Positions 8,160 through 16,770 of a stretch of DNA of 35,778 bases are shown in pieces. A model generated the notes under the pieces. It saw nothing but the letters and a program-made list of their open reading frames with translations, was not told where the DNA came from and ran no database searches. The translations under genes were made by a program, and so were the position numbers. Source of the stretch: Cruoricaptor ignavus (GTDB lineage Bacteria; Bacteroidota; Bacteroidia; Flavobacteriales; Weeksellaceae); assembly GCA_030538575.1 (NCBI GenBank), contig JAUNTR010000003.1, forward strand, positions 1 through 35,778. The letters are read 5' to 3'. Position 1 is the stretch's first letter; every line of letters starts with the position of its first letter.

Positions 8160-8167
8160 CAAATATA
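8160..8167 (-). promoter_or_regulatory. -7 box TATATTTG for the DUF6089-uppS-bamA-ompH operon
   Basis: CAAATATA on the plus strand reads TATATTTG on the minus strand, 41 bases before the chosen ATG. No TTG is present at the ideal distance. The match supports the 8119 start, since the frame's more upstream ATG (8173) would lie before the transcription start. Confidence 0.55.
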
Positions 8168-8291
8168 AAACATTTTTATCTTAGGTAAATTCTTAAAGAT
8201 TAGTTAAATAAAAATAAAAAAACATAATATTTTGTATTAAACGCTAAAATGAGTTGTTTTATTCTTAATAATCTAATGGATTATGGAAACT

Positions 8292-8335
8292 AAAAGCCTG
8301 CATAAAGTCGATTTATAAACTTATCACAGGCTTTT
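8292..8335 (-). terminator. Terminator of the polysaccharide operon
   Basis: AAAAGCCTG and CAGGCTTTT form a 9-bp stem around a ~26-base A/T-rich loop, starting 4 bp after the Wzc-like stop codon. The T-run after the stem is short, so efficiency is uncertain. Confidence 0.6.
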
Positions 8336-8338
8336 GTT

Positions 8339-10834
8339 TTAGTTTTTATTAAAAAGATTTCTCACCTTATTTCTTATCCTAATAAGCAAAGGTTCTTCGT
8401 AGTTTTTATCTTCATCGAAATAGCCATAGCCATATCCGTATCCATAACCGTATCCATAGCCATAGCCTTGTTTTACGAAATAATCGTTATAGACTATACC
8501 AAGATGTTTTACTTCATTAGCATGATACTTTTCGGTAATCATTTTCAACATATATTTCTCGGTATACTCGTGTCTAATGACGTATATGCTGGCATCGGCA
8601 TATTTCATCAATTCAAAAGAATCTGCGACCAAACCTGCAGGCGGAGAATCTATAATTACAAAATCATAAGTTTCCCTAAGTTCATTAATGAAATCTATAT
8701 TTTTTTGGCTCATTAATAATTCAGAAGGATTTGGTGGTATCGGTCCAGAAGTAGCCACATGGAGTGATGGGATTTTGGTTTCATTAATGATTTGCTCCAA
8801 AGCAACTTCTCCTGTAAGGTAATTGGAAATCCCAAATTTATTATTGATTTTAAAATCGCCAAAAATCTTCGGTTTTCGCAAATCCATTCCCAAAAGTATG
8901 GTTTTTCTACCGCTAAGCCCCAATACGGAAGCTATATTGATAGAGGTATAAGTTTTACCTTCTCCCCCAACAGACGAGGTAACAAGAATGACCTTGCCTT
9001 TGGCATCATCATTATCATTGTATAGAAATCTAAGATTTGCCCTAACCCCACGAAAAGCTTCTGATATGGATGATTTTGGTTGCTCCAAAACGGTAAGGTT
9101 ATTCTCGTGATTGTTTTTACCAATAACGCCTAATAATGGGATTTTGGTAACCCTAAGAACTTCTTTTACGTTTCTCACTTTATTATCCAAAACTTCTCCT
9201 AATATAATAAAAAGCAATGGTATAAACAACAATCCACCAATAATCATAGATTGTGTTTGTTTAATATTCGGTCCAATAGGTCCTTGTCCCAAATTCTTTG
9301 CCTTGTCTATAACTACAAGATCCGAGCGGTTGGTTGCTACACGCATTTGTGTTTCCGCTTGTCTTGTAAGCAGAGAGTTATAAGTGCTTTCTATAATATT
9401 ATAACCTCTTTCTATATCGAAATAGCGTCTTTGTTGCTCTGGTAGATTTCTTAGGCTGATTTCCGCTTCGCCTATTTGCGAGTTTATTTTGTTAAGTTCA
9501 TCTTGATATTTGGCATAATAATCTCTCAGCGAACCGTTGGACATATTTCTCGCCTCGTTTATCAATCGATTAATCTCCCTCATTGGTTCGGATTGTGGCG
9601 TATAGATAGTTGCCATTTCCCGTCTTTTAGCGTAGAGTTCTTTCAATTCGGAAACAGAAGCAGAAAATGCACCATCCTCTATTCCAGCAGCATTCATACT
9701 GATAATTTTTTCTAAATTAGCTGTAGCTAAGGTATTTCTTACCGCATTTAAGGAATTGAGATTGGTTAAGAGCTCTGCTTTTTTAGTTTCTAAATCCTGA
9801 ATTTTCTTCAAAGTTTCCACATCTTTTCCTTCAATGTTAAAGAGCTCTTCTTTTATCTTAATATCATTGAGTTTCGTACCCGCAGAGTCTAATTTTTTTT
9901 GGATTTGTGCTAAATTTTCCGCCAAATAAGTTTCGGTATTTTTATCGACCATATTCCGATCCTGCAATCTTTTTTTGATGAGTTCATCCACCGTTGTATT
10001 TAGAAACTGCACCGTACCATTTAGGTTAAAACCTTTTTTGGTAATAATCATAATGCTTGGTAATTCTCTATCAAAATCCACACTCACATCTCTTGTGATA
10101 GAATTTACAGCACCATTTACCGTGTTTAGTGTAACAACAATATTCTCTAATTTAACTGATGTTTTTTCCGGATTTGGCACTAAACGAAAACGGAAATTAG
10201 GCGTTGTGTACCATTCATTTAAAGAAATAACTTTATTTGCCGGTCTTGCATAAGCATCAACTCTATCAAAAGATTCTGTATTATAGTTATAAAGATTTTG
10301 AGAGTGCCCTTCCTCTGGAAGACTTATCTCGTATCTATTGCCTCCTTTTGGGAGAATTGTAATAGGATAGCCTGTTTGCTGTGGGTGATTTCTATCGATT
10401 TCTAAAAAAATGGGAGAATCATATTTATCCAAATACGTTTGCTTTATCAATCCCTTGGTAGTGTAATTAATGAATAAATCCAATTGTTTTACCAAATACT
10501 CATTATGAGTTCTGGAAAGAATCATTTTTTTTAAAAACAATCCATCACTATTGCTGTTTTGCCCCCAAATAAAGTTAATAGACTGGTTTGGCGTAAAATA
10601 ACTGGATGTATTGTTGGAAATACTTAATGAAAGAGAAGATGCATAAACCCTTTGTGCATAATATCTGCTATAAAAATAAGAAATGGCGTAACCCAAAATT
10701 GCCATTAGTAAAAACCAATACCAGTTTCTGATAATTCTACGGACGAAATGTATCGGGTCGAAAAAAGAAAAACTTCCTGCTTTTTCCTTTGTTTCGGATT
10801 GTACTGTAGTTTGTTGTGTTTTTCCGGGTATCAT
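8339..10834 (-). CDS. Wzc-like polysaccharide co-polymerase / tyrosine autokinase
   Basis: This inner-membrane BY-kinase pairs with a Wza-type exporter and controls capsule or exopolysaccharide chain length and export by cycles of tyrosine phosphorylation. At 831 aa it has the full architecture: N-terminal Wzz domain with TM1 (about 33-50), a long periplasmic coiled-coil region (about 290-490), the GNVR-type block ending in TM2 (about 525-545), and the cytoplasmic P-loop kinase. Kinase motifs are Walker A (SSVGGEGKT, near 620), Walker A' (LLGMDLRKP) and Walker B (VIIDSPPAG). The usual C-terminal tyrosine cluster is replaced by eight perfect Gly-Tyr dipeptides encoded at 8420-8467. It starts 6 bp after the Wza-like gene. 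Confidence 0.93.
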   Translation of the reverse strand: MIPGKTQQTTVQSETKEKAGSFSFFDPIHFVRRIIRNWYWFLLMAILGYAISYFYSRYYAQRVYASSLSLSISNNTSSYFTPNQSINFIWGQNSNSDGLFLKKMILSRTHNEYLVKQLDLFINYTTKGLIKQTYLDKYDSPIFLEIDRNHPQQTGYPITILPKGGNRYEISLPEEGHSQNLYNYNTESFDRVDAYARPANKVISLNEWYTTPNFRFRLVPNPEKTSVKLENIVVTLNTVNGAVNSITRDVSVDFDRELPSIMIITKKGFNLNGTVQFLNTTVDELIKKRLQDRNMVDKNTETYLAENLAQIQKKLDSAGTKLNDIKIKEELFNIEGKDVETLKKIQDLETKKAELLTNLNSLNAVRNTLATANLEKIISMNAAGIEDGAFSASVSELKELYAKRREMATIYTPQSEPMREINRLINEARNMSNGSLRDYYAKYQDELNKINSQIGEAEISLRNLPEQQRRYFDIERGYNIIESTYNSLLTRQAETQMRVATNRSDLVVIDKAKNLGQGPIGPNIKQTQSMIIGGLLFIPLLFIILGEVLDNKVRNVKEVLRVTKIPLLGVIGKNNHENNLTVLEQPKSSISEAFRGVRANLRFLYNDNDDAKGKVILVTSSVGGEGKTYTSINIASVLGLSGRKTILLGMDLRKPKIFGDFKINNKFGISNYLTGEVALEQIINETKIPSLHVATSGPIPPNPSELLMSQKNIDFINELRETYDFVIIDSPPAGLVADSFELMKYADASIYVIRHEYTEKYMLKMITEKYHANEVKHLGIVYNDYFVKQGYGYGYGYGYGYGYGYFDEDKNYEEPLLIRIRNKVRNLFNKN
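8420..8467 (-). repeat. (Gly-Tyr)8 coding repeat in the Wzc-like kinase tail
   Basis: Eight consecutive GGN-TAY codon pairs form a hexanucleotide-type repeat. Glycine uses GGC, GGA and GGT and tyrosine uses TAT and TAC, so the DNA repeat is imperfect although the peptide repeat is perfect. Confidence 0.9.
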
Positions 10835-10840
10835 TTAGTA

Positions 10841-11707
10841 TTACAATCTGGTTATTAAAAGGTAAATAGACATTGCTGTGGTTAGCAAAGAAACTCCTGT
10901 GGTAATGGTCTGTAAAGGATCTTTACCAAATCCGTGTAGGCTTTTAGCTCTGGTATTCAGATAGATAATATCCCCGTTTTGCAACCAATAATAGGGTGAG
11001 TTCATAATATCTTCTCGGGTCAAATCCAATTTTACAGTTTTTATACCTTCGGGATAGCGTCTTTGCAAAGTGATATTTTTTCTATCCACAGTCCTATTAA
11101 GACCACCTTCTTTTGCGAAGGCTTCCATTAAATTCAAAGATTGCTCGTAGGCTACTTTTTGCCCCGAAATCCCAACAGTTTCCATATCCCCTAAGATAGA
11201 ATATCTAATCCCGTTCATATTGAGCCTTACTTCGGATTTTCCTTCCAAAAAATTCTCATTTACTTTTTCTTGAATTTCTTTGGTAATGTCTTCCACAGTT
11301 CTACCTTCTGCCTTTATATAGCCTATACCAAAGACATAAATATCTCCAGCGGAATCCACTTTTATCCCATTGAAATAAAATCTCATGTTGGAGTTTCCGC
11401 CACCACTTGCTCCAGCTGCGCCAGCTCCACCTCCTCCGCCACCCATCATAGCGGTCATTCCAGATTCGGATGTATTTAGTTTAGAATAAAATTGTGCGGC
11501 ATCTCCTTTTGGGGTTGTTACGATATTCAAATCGAACATATCGTTTTTGGTGATTCTATACTCCTGATTGCTATAAGGAACCAACCCTTCTTCATTGATG
11601 ACTAAGCTTTCACTGGGTTGCATATATCTTACTTCCTGCGTTGTGATACAGGATGTAATAAGCATGGAAGCCAATAAAAGGAAAATAAAATGTATGTGTT
11701 TCATCAT
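10841..11707 (-). CDS. Wza-like polysaccharide export lipoprotein
   Basis: This is an outer-membrane polysaccharide export protein of the Poly_export/SLBB family, expected to form the exit channel partnered by the Wzc-like kinase. A lipoprotein signal peptide ends at a lipobox, LITS-C20. The export domain starts at about 50 (YRITKNDMFDLNIVTTP). An SLBB-like domain (about 160-240) follows, beginning YSILGDMETVGISG. A C-terminal hydrophobic helix (TITTGVSLLTTAMSIYLLITRL) ends the chain, like the outer-membrane helix of Wza. A Gly/Ala-rich insertion (89-104) interrupts the export domain and looks like a flexible loop. The length of 288 aa is short compared with E. coli Wza (about 380) but usual for Bacteroidetes. 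Confidence 0.9.
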   Translation of the reverse strand: MMKHIHFIFLLLASMLITSCITTQEVRYMQPSESLVINEEGLVPYSNQEYRITKNDMFDLNIVTTPKGDAAQFYSKLNTSESGMTAMMGGGGGGAGAAGASGGGNSNMRFYFNGIKVDSAGDIYVFGIGYIKAEGRTVEDITKEIQEKVNENFLEGKSEVRLNMNGIRYSILGDMETVGISGQKVAYEQSLNLMEAFAKEGGLNRTVDRKNITLQRRYPEGIKTVKLDLTREDIMNSPYYWLQNGDIIYLNTRAKSLHGFGKDPLQTITTGVSLLTTAMSIYLLITRL

Positions 11708-11722
11708 TCAAAAAAATATTTA

Positions 11723-11730
11723 CAAAAATA
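11723..11730 (-). promoter_or_regulatory. Possible internal -7 box TATTTTTG before the Wza-like gene
   Basis: TATTTTTG on the minus strand lies 15 bp upstream of the ATG at 11707, in the 29-bp gap after the WecA-like gene. There is no -33 TTG at a good distance, so this may be chance in A/T-rich DNA. Confidence 0.3.
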
Positions 11731-11736
11731 GTATTA

Positions 11737-12855
11737 TTATTTCTTATTTCTAAATTTCAAAATAATATCGGGCAAATAAGCTCCGAAAAAACCTAAAATC
11801 AAAACAATTAATAACAAAAGATTAATTTCTATATGTCTTAAGAAATAGGTAATTATGATTAATATAATATAATACGAAATAATGTATGTCGTTGCTCCTC
11901 TGTGTGATAACCCGAGCCTAAGAACCTTGTGATGAATGTGGTTTTGATCGGCATCAAAAGGTGATTTTTTTTGTAAAAGCCTTACGATAATCACATTCAG
12001 CGTATCTACAATCGGAAGAATAAGAATAGCCACAGCAATAACAGGTGCTACTGCAAGATGGTATCTTGGGCGAACCACAGCTTTATCTATAAAAATATCT
12101 ATAAAACACATTGTGGTAAATGCCAATAGAAAACCTAAAATCATAGAGCCTGTATCTCCCATAAAAATTTTCCTCGAGCGAACGTTAGACAGATTATAAT
12201 ACAAAAATGCCAAAACGCTACCTATTATTAATACTGCTAAAATGACCAAAGGATAATTATACTCGCCTAATCGAAAATAGCTAAGCCCAAAAGCAATACT
12301 ACAAACAATGGAATAAATACCTGCTAAACCATCAATCCCATCAATTAGATTAAAAGCATTAATTAAAATAATAAAGGTGAAAATGGAAAAAATAACGCTG
12401 ACATAATAGTTGAGTTCATGAATTCCGAATAGCCCAAACAAATTACCAATTCGCACATCTGAACCCAGTACAATAAGTACCGAAACAATAATCTGAGCCA
12501 GCAATTTTTTATAAGCCCTCATTACGATAATGTCATCCATCACTCCTACATAAAATAAAATAATGAGCGAGGCGAAGAGAAACTTATACATATCGAACAA
12601 CTCGTACGCAAATATAGGTGCACAAACTCCCAAAGATAAAAAAATGGCAATCCCTCCAAGATTGGGAATTTTCCTTTTGTGGGAACTTCGGATTCCTGGC
12701 TCGTCCATTAGGTTTTTTCTTTTAGAAATCTTAATAATCGTAGGAATGGAGTAATAAGTAAGTAAAAAAGAAAATACAAAACCCAATACCATTTTGTAAT
12801 AAAACAAAGGTATGCCAGATTTCAGAACTATTTCATCTATTAAATTCATTACCAA
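11737..12855 (-). CDS. WecA/TagO-like undecaprenyl-phosphate sugar-1-phosphate transferase
   Basis: This polyprenol-phosphate HexNAc-1-P transferase would start repeat-unit assembly by moving a sugar-1-phosphate from a UDP-sugar onto undecaprenyl phosphate. It has about 11 TM helices over 372 aa, the size of WecA/TagO. Family motifs are MDEPGIRSSHKRKIPNLGG (about 50-68, substrate loop), NLIDGIDGLAG (Mg-binding/catalytic aspartates), FMGDTGS and DADQNHIHHKVLRLG, the HIHH histidine motif separating WecA/TagO types from MraY. Its ATG overlaps the end of the EpsG-like gene by 7 bp, indicating translational coupling. UppS, maker of its lipid substrate, is encoded in the next operon. Confidence 0.9.
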   Translation of the reverse strand: MVMNLIDEIVLKSGIPLFYYKMVLGFVFSFLLTYYSIPTIIKISKRKNLMDEPGIRSSHKRKIPNLGGIAIFLSLGVCAPIFAYELFDMYKFLFASLIILFYVGVMDDIIVMRAYKKLLAQIIVSVLIVLGSDVRIGNLFGLFGIHELNYYVSVIFSIFTFIILINAFNLIDGIDGLAGIYSIVCSIAFGLSYFRLGEYNYPLVILAVLIIGSVLAFLYYNLSNVRSRKIFMGDTGSMILGFLLAFTTMCFIDIFIDKAVVRPRYHLAVAPVIAVAILILPIVDTLNVIIVRLLQKKSPFDADQNHIHHKVLRLGLSHRGATTYIISYYIILIIITYFLRHIEINLLLLIVLILGFFGAYLPDIILKFRNKK

Positions 12856-13979
12856 GTCAATAAGTGATTTCTATATGTATCTATTGTAAAACCTGCTCGA
12901 TATGCAAATTTATTCAAATAAATAAAATAATACATTACAACAAAACAAACTAACACCAAATGCAAATATCTTCTATATTGTATGTTGGATATTGCTGCTA
13001 ATATATTAGGCAAAACCATTACCATATAAACAAGATAAATAGCCGTAAGCCTACCTGAAAATATAGGACTCATCCTAAATATATAAAAAATACACATCCC
13101 AACAAAACCTATATTTCGCATGTATTCGTAATATGGTATTTTTTCGCAAGCTTGTTTGTCAAAGGTAAGCATAAAAAACATATACATAATTACCAGCAAA
13201 TCTGTAAATGTAATGCCCGATGCATTCTCATTCTCAATAGTTGCATAATCAGAAAAACCAGAATACACATCCCCAGGTGCCAACATCTCGAATATCCCTA
13301 TATAATTGTATATTTGAAAAGGAGACAACGCCATACAAAGCAACAGAATCATTAGCATTCTACTCGGTGTAAGTTTTATAGTTGCAATCCAATATGCTAA
13401 TATAAAAACAAAAGACGATTTATGAAAGCCCATTGCTAAATAAACCATCAATAAAAACATAGGTAAATTCCTGTTTTTAATAAACACAAAAGACAACAAC
13501 AAAATTCCCATGGCTGCCGCTTGTCTCATTTGCCCCATATCCCCACTAAAAAATGAAGGAAACATATAGAGTGCCATACTCAGTGCTGGATAAACAACGC
13601 TTTCCTCAAAAGCCCAATATTTTGTGGTAATAGAAATAATCGCAATAAGCAATGCAAAATAATGAAATGGCGAGCCAAAAAAGAAAAATATTTTTCCCAA
13701 CAGCACCCATATCCATTCTATCTCCAATTTAGTTTCACGAAAAAGAGCTTTGTTGAACACCTCACTATAATCTGTATATTGCCCAAAATAGCGGTACATT
13801 TTCACGTATTCTCCGTAATCTGCTCCTACCCAACTCCTTAAACCTGCAAGAATAATAAGTACACCGATAATTGCCCATACCGATTTGAAATTGCGATACT
13901 CATCACTATAAACTTCTAAAAAGCTATAAGCAATAAGTGCAACAAATACTATCGTAAAAAAAGGATGGTATGCCAGCAT
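12849..13979 (-). CDS. EpsG-family polysaccharide polymerase (Wzy-like)
   Basis: This is a polytopic inner-membrane protein of the EpsG/Wzy type that would polymerise lipid-linked repeat units on the periplasmic side. There are about 10 hydrophobic helices over 376 aa. EpsG hallmarks are the loop GLRSWVGADYGEY (about 46-58; family pattern LR-x-GTDY) and GQMRQAAAMG (near 158), which matches the conserved R-Q-x-x-A helix. It sits 10 bp after the GT2 gene and overlaps the WecA-like start. No Wzx flippase is visible in the window, so the polymerase's partner must be encoded elsewhere or replaced by another transporter. Confidence 0.85.
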   Translation of the reverse strand: MLAYHPFFTIVFVALIAYSFLEVYSDEYRNFKSVWAIIGVLIILAGLRSWVGADYGEYVKMYRYFGQYTDYSEVFNKALFRETKLEIEWIWVLLGKIFFFFGSPFHYFALLIAIISITTKYWAFEESVVYPALSMALYMFPSFFSGDMGQMRQAAAMGILLLSFVFIKNRNLPMFLLMVYLAMGFHKSSFVFILAYWIATIKLTPSRMLMILLLCMALSPFQIYNYIGIFEMLAPGDVYSGFSDYATIENENASGITFTDLLVIMYMFFMLTFDKQACEKIPYYEYMRNIGFVGMCIFYIFRMSPIFSGRLTAIYLVYMVMVLPNILAAISNIQYRRYLHLVLVCFVVMYYFIYLNKFAYRAGFTIDTYRNHLLTW

Positions 13980-13989
13980 CAGCTATATT

Positions 13990-14979
13990 TTAAACCATAC
14001 TCCTAATTATTTTTTCTTGTTGGAAAAAATAGAGTATGTAATAAATTTTTTTTCTCAACGGCAAAGATAAGAGATAATTCTCATTAAACCGCCTGTATTT
14101 AATAATTTCGGAAGTTTTAATCCCTTTTTCTTTTATAAAAAGTTTCAATTTTCGGGACATTTCCCAATAAACCTCATCATCTTTTACGAATGCCAAATAT
14201 GCCAAAAAGGTATAAACTCCTTCTAAAATTTGGAAGTTTTTCAAATCCTTTTTTCGGTCAGAATATTCTGATTTCGCGAAAGCAACTTCCACATCTTCAA
14301 CTGCTTTTAGAATACCCAAGCCTTTTATAGTATGTGTTTTGGTGATGGAATCGCTACGCTCCAAATACTGATAATGATAGGTTTGGGTTTGTGCAATGGT
14401 TTTACAACCAAGCAATAATTGAGGGATTAATTGAATATCTTCAAAATGAACACCTTTTTTAAATCTTTGGTTATCAAAAAGTTTTTTTGCGAAAATTTTG
14501 TTACACGCAAAATAACTCATATCCGAAAATACCGAAAAATGTTTTTCTAAATCTATTTTCTCTGGCATATTGGGAATTTGGGTTAGTTTTTGGGTTACGT
14601 TTCCGTGTTCATCTACTTTTTGCAAATTGCAAATTACCATTTGGGCATTGTGCTTTTCTGCCAAAGCGTACATTTCGCCAAACATTGTCGGGAGAACATA
14701 ATCATCGCTATCTACAAAACCGACAAACTCGCCTTTTGCCCTATCCAAACCAAAATTTCTTGCATCACTTAGTCCGCCATTTTCTTTAACAAAAGATTTT
14801 ATTTTATCGGGAAAACGCTCCTGATATTCATTAATTATCATTTGCGAGTTATCTGTACTTCCGTCGTTTATGACCAAAATTTCTATATCGGTTAAGGTTT
14901 GGCTAACCAAAGAATCCAAACATTTTGCAAGATAATTTTCTACATTGTAAACGGGAACTATTATAGAAACTTTTTTCAT
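13990..14979 (-). CDS. Glycosyltransferase family 2
   Basis: This GT-A fold sugar transferase acts on the cytoplasmic face, adding a sugar to the lipid-linked repeat unit; donor and acceptor cannot be deduced. Motifs are the N-terminal strand VSIIVPVYNVENYLAKCLDSL, the nucleotide-binding INDGSTDNS (DGSTD at 39-43), GGLSDARNFGLDRAKGEFVGFVD, and the metal-binding DSDD at 90-93. The 329 aa length is standard. The C-terminal ~110 residues are basic and amphipathic and probably rest on the membrane. It lies between the GT-C gene (36 bp upstream) and the polymerase. It is the only complete soluble GT in the cluster, so the repeat unit is either simple or uses enzymes encoded elsewhere. Confidence 0.92.
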   Translation of the reverse strand: MKKVSIIVPVYNVENYLAKCLDSLVSQTLTDIEILVINDGSTDNSQMIINEYQERFPDKIKSFVKENGGLSDARNFGLDRAKGEFVGFVDSDDYVLPTMFGEMYALAEKHNAQMVICNLQKVDEHGNVTQKLTQIPNMPEKIDLEKHFSVFSDMSYFACNKIFAKKLFDNQRFKKGVHFEDIQLIPQLLLGCKTIAQTQTYHYQYLERSDSITKTHTIKGLGILKAVEDVEVAFAKSEYSDRKKDLKNFQILEGVYTFLAYLAFVKDDEVYWEMSRKLKLFIKEKGIKTSEIIKYRRFNENYLLSLPLRKKIYYILYFFQQEKIIRSMV

Positions 14980-15015
14980 ATTGATTTTAAAATAAAATTT
15001 AGCACGTATATTATT

Positions 15016-16377
15016 TTACCAAAAATAGTTACCAATCAACTGCATTCCAAATGTTTGAAATAAACAGAGAAAATATACAATGTGAAATGTTTCCTTTTTT
15101 ATTTCTTTAAAAAGAATTAAAAAAAACGGCACTATAAATAAGCAAGCTCTTGCGGTTTCTCCTGTACCATAGGCTCCGGATAGAAACATTAGTATTAATG
15201 CAGTTATACTGGATAGAAAAATAGCATTCGCTTCCGAAGATGAAAACATTTCTATATAATACTTTTTCCCGGAAAAAAACAATGCGGTAATTCCCAGTGA
15301 TAAAAACATTAGTATCTCGCCAACTGCCTGAAAACGAGTCCAAAAATAAATATACGGATTATGGAGTAGCATAAAGCCTCCTGGGTTTTCCGAAGACGAA
15401 GCGTGCAGAAATGTTTGTAAATGATTATAACCGAAAACGATATATAAAACCACAAATGTCAGTATATACCATAAAAACAAAATAGTTGTAAACCAAAGAT
15501 AAGAGAATTCTTTTTTCAGTATAAAGTACAAAGCATAAATTCCTATAAATGCAAACAAAAATAAACCTGAAAAGGATAATATATTGGTAAGTATAATGGA
15601 TGAAAAAGCATATAAAAAAGAAACAATGTCTATACTTTTTTTATTGTGAATTCTACTGACAGCCAATAACACTAGCGAGCTGGTCATCAAAATAACCCCA
15701 TCAATAGAAACGAGTAAATAAATATTGACGGAAGGGATAATGGCAGATAACAGCAAGATTTCCTTTCTCCTCTGTAATTGGAAATCGAAGTTTTTTAAAA
15801 TCCGATTAAGTATTAAAAAAAACAAGGAAGAAATAAGAAATAATGTAACACCTAATCCCAAAATGCTACCTCCAAAAACTTCTAAAATATAATAATGTAA
15901 TAGGACTACAAACGGTGGATGCGTATTGGTATGCATTTGAAAACTCCCCTGGTTCGCTGTAAACGTCCTAAGCCACTCTAATGGATTTTGGATAGCTACT
16001 GCATCTGTATAGTATTGTCTTCCTTTGAGATAAAATGGTTGCTCGAAGGCGATATCTAAGTTTCCTTGAGCCATATTGCCAAATAAAACAAGGATAAGAG
16101 AACAAAATAAAATACCAGCAACTGGTATTTTTTGCAATTTATAATAAATATCTATACCTAATATAAAGAACACTATAGCAAAGAACACACCCATTGGCAA
16201 AAATACCGAGGGATAAATTACAGAAAAAGGAAAAAATATATCTGCACCAGTAAATTTCCAATATTCCAATGATGCAAAGTTGAGCATCGCTAAAAGAAGC
16301 CAAATACCCACTATAACAAAAAAAGTATTTACAGGAAAATTTTGTTTCAAAAACTTTGCGTTAAAATTTTGTATCAT
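15016..16377 (-). CDS. Polytopic GT-C-like membrane glycosyltransferase
   Basis: This is a 453-aa inner-membrane protein with about 11 hydrophobic helices. A periplasmic loop after TM3 carries QYYTDA (122-126) and MHTNTHPPF (149-156). The acidic residue after the first helices and the HPP motif are features of GT-C enzymes that use polyprenyl-phosphate sugars (GT39/ArnT/PMT relatives). It may add a side sugar to the polysaccharide or to a lipid. It is the first gene of the polysaccharide operon; a -7 box and a hairpin-containing leader precede it. It is a separate, complete gene and should not be confused with the truncated GT-C domain fused to the next gene upstream. Confidence 0.75.
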   Translation of the reverse strand: MIQNFNAKFLKQNFPVNTFFVIVGIWLLLAMLNFASLEYWKFTGADIFFPFSVIYPSVFLPMGVFFAIVFFILGIDIYYKLQKIPVAGILFCSLILVLFGNMAQGNLDIAFEQPFYLKGRQYYTDAVAIQNPLEWLRTFTANQGSFQMHTNTHPPFVVLLHYYILEVFGGSILGLGVTLFLISSLFFLILNRILKNFDFQLQRRKEILLLSAIIPSVNIYLLVSIDGVILMTSSLVLLAVSRIHNKKSIDIVSFLYAFSSIILTNILSFSGLFLFAFIGIYALYFILKKEFSYLWFTTILFLWYILTFVVLYIVFGYNHLQTFLHASSSENPGGFMLLHNPYIYFWTRFQAVGEILMFLSLGITALFFSGKKYYIEMFSSSEANAIFLSSITALILMFLSGAYGTGETARACLFIVPFFLILFKEIKKETFHIVYFLCLFQTFGMQLIGNYFW

Positions 16378-16445
16378 ACATCCGTATTATAAACCTTGTT
16401 TTCCAACAGCTCATTAGCTGGTAACAGGACTGTGTTTTACTCGTG

Positions 16446-16453
16446 CAAATATA
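16446..16453 (-). promoter_or_regulatory. -7 box TATATTTG for the polysaccharide operon
   Basis: CAAATATA on the plus strand reads TATATTTG on the minus strand, 69 bases upstream of the ATG at 16377. The leader contains a small inverted repeat, CAGCT-CATT-AGCTG (about 16410-16425). No -33 TTG lies at the optimal spacing. Confidence 0.5.
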
Positions 16454-16531
16454 ACAACTATTAGTAAAATCTAATTATCATAGAAAAGGTTTTTATCAAA
16501 AGTTTTGTGATTGTGGCAATATGAAAGTGGT

Positions 16532-16770
16532 TTATTTTTTTATAATTTTAAACACTTGCCTATACCCATCAACACAAATCAAATACACTCCGGAGTTCAA
16601 TTCTGCCAAATTTGTTTGGGAATTTTCAAATATTCCTTTCTTTACTAATTGTCCTCTCATATTAAAAATTTTGTACTCTATGTAGATGTTTCTTTTAATG
16701 TTTATATATAGTTTTTCTTCTATAGGATTGGGAAATAGTACAAGATCGTTGCTTGCTAATTTTCTTTCCA
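16532..16770 (-). other. T9SS type A C-terminal sorting domain
   Basis: The last ~75 residues contain LVLFPNPIEEKLYINI, IYNMRGQ-type (IFNMRGQLVKKG) and LNSGVYLICVDG, ending in a basic KIIKK. This is the Por secretion system sorting signal, which predicts export through the outer membrane and surface attachment or release. Confidence 0.9.

Noticed and set aside
15107-15343. Separate small minus-strand gene inside the GT-C membrane protein
   Set aside because: It is another frame of the membrane-protein gene, has no promoter or family resemblance, and its composition follows the overlapping gene.
16400-16440. Transcription attenuator before the polysaccharide operon
   Set aside because: A 5-bp stem (CAGCT/AGCTG) is present in the leader but without a T-run or alternative pairing that I can support.
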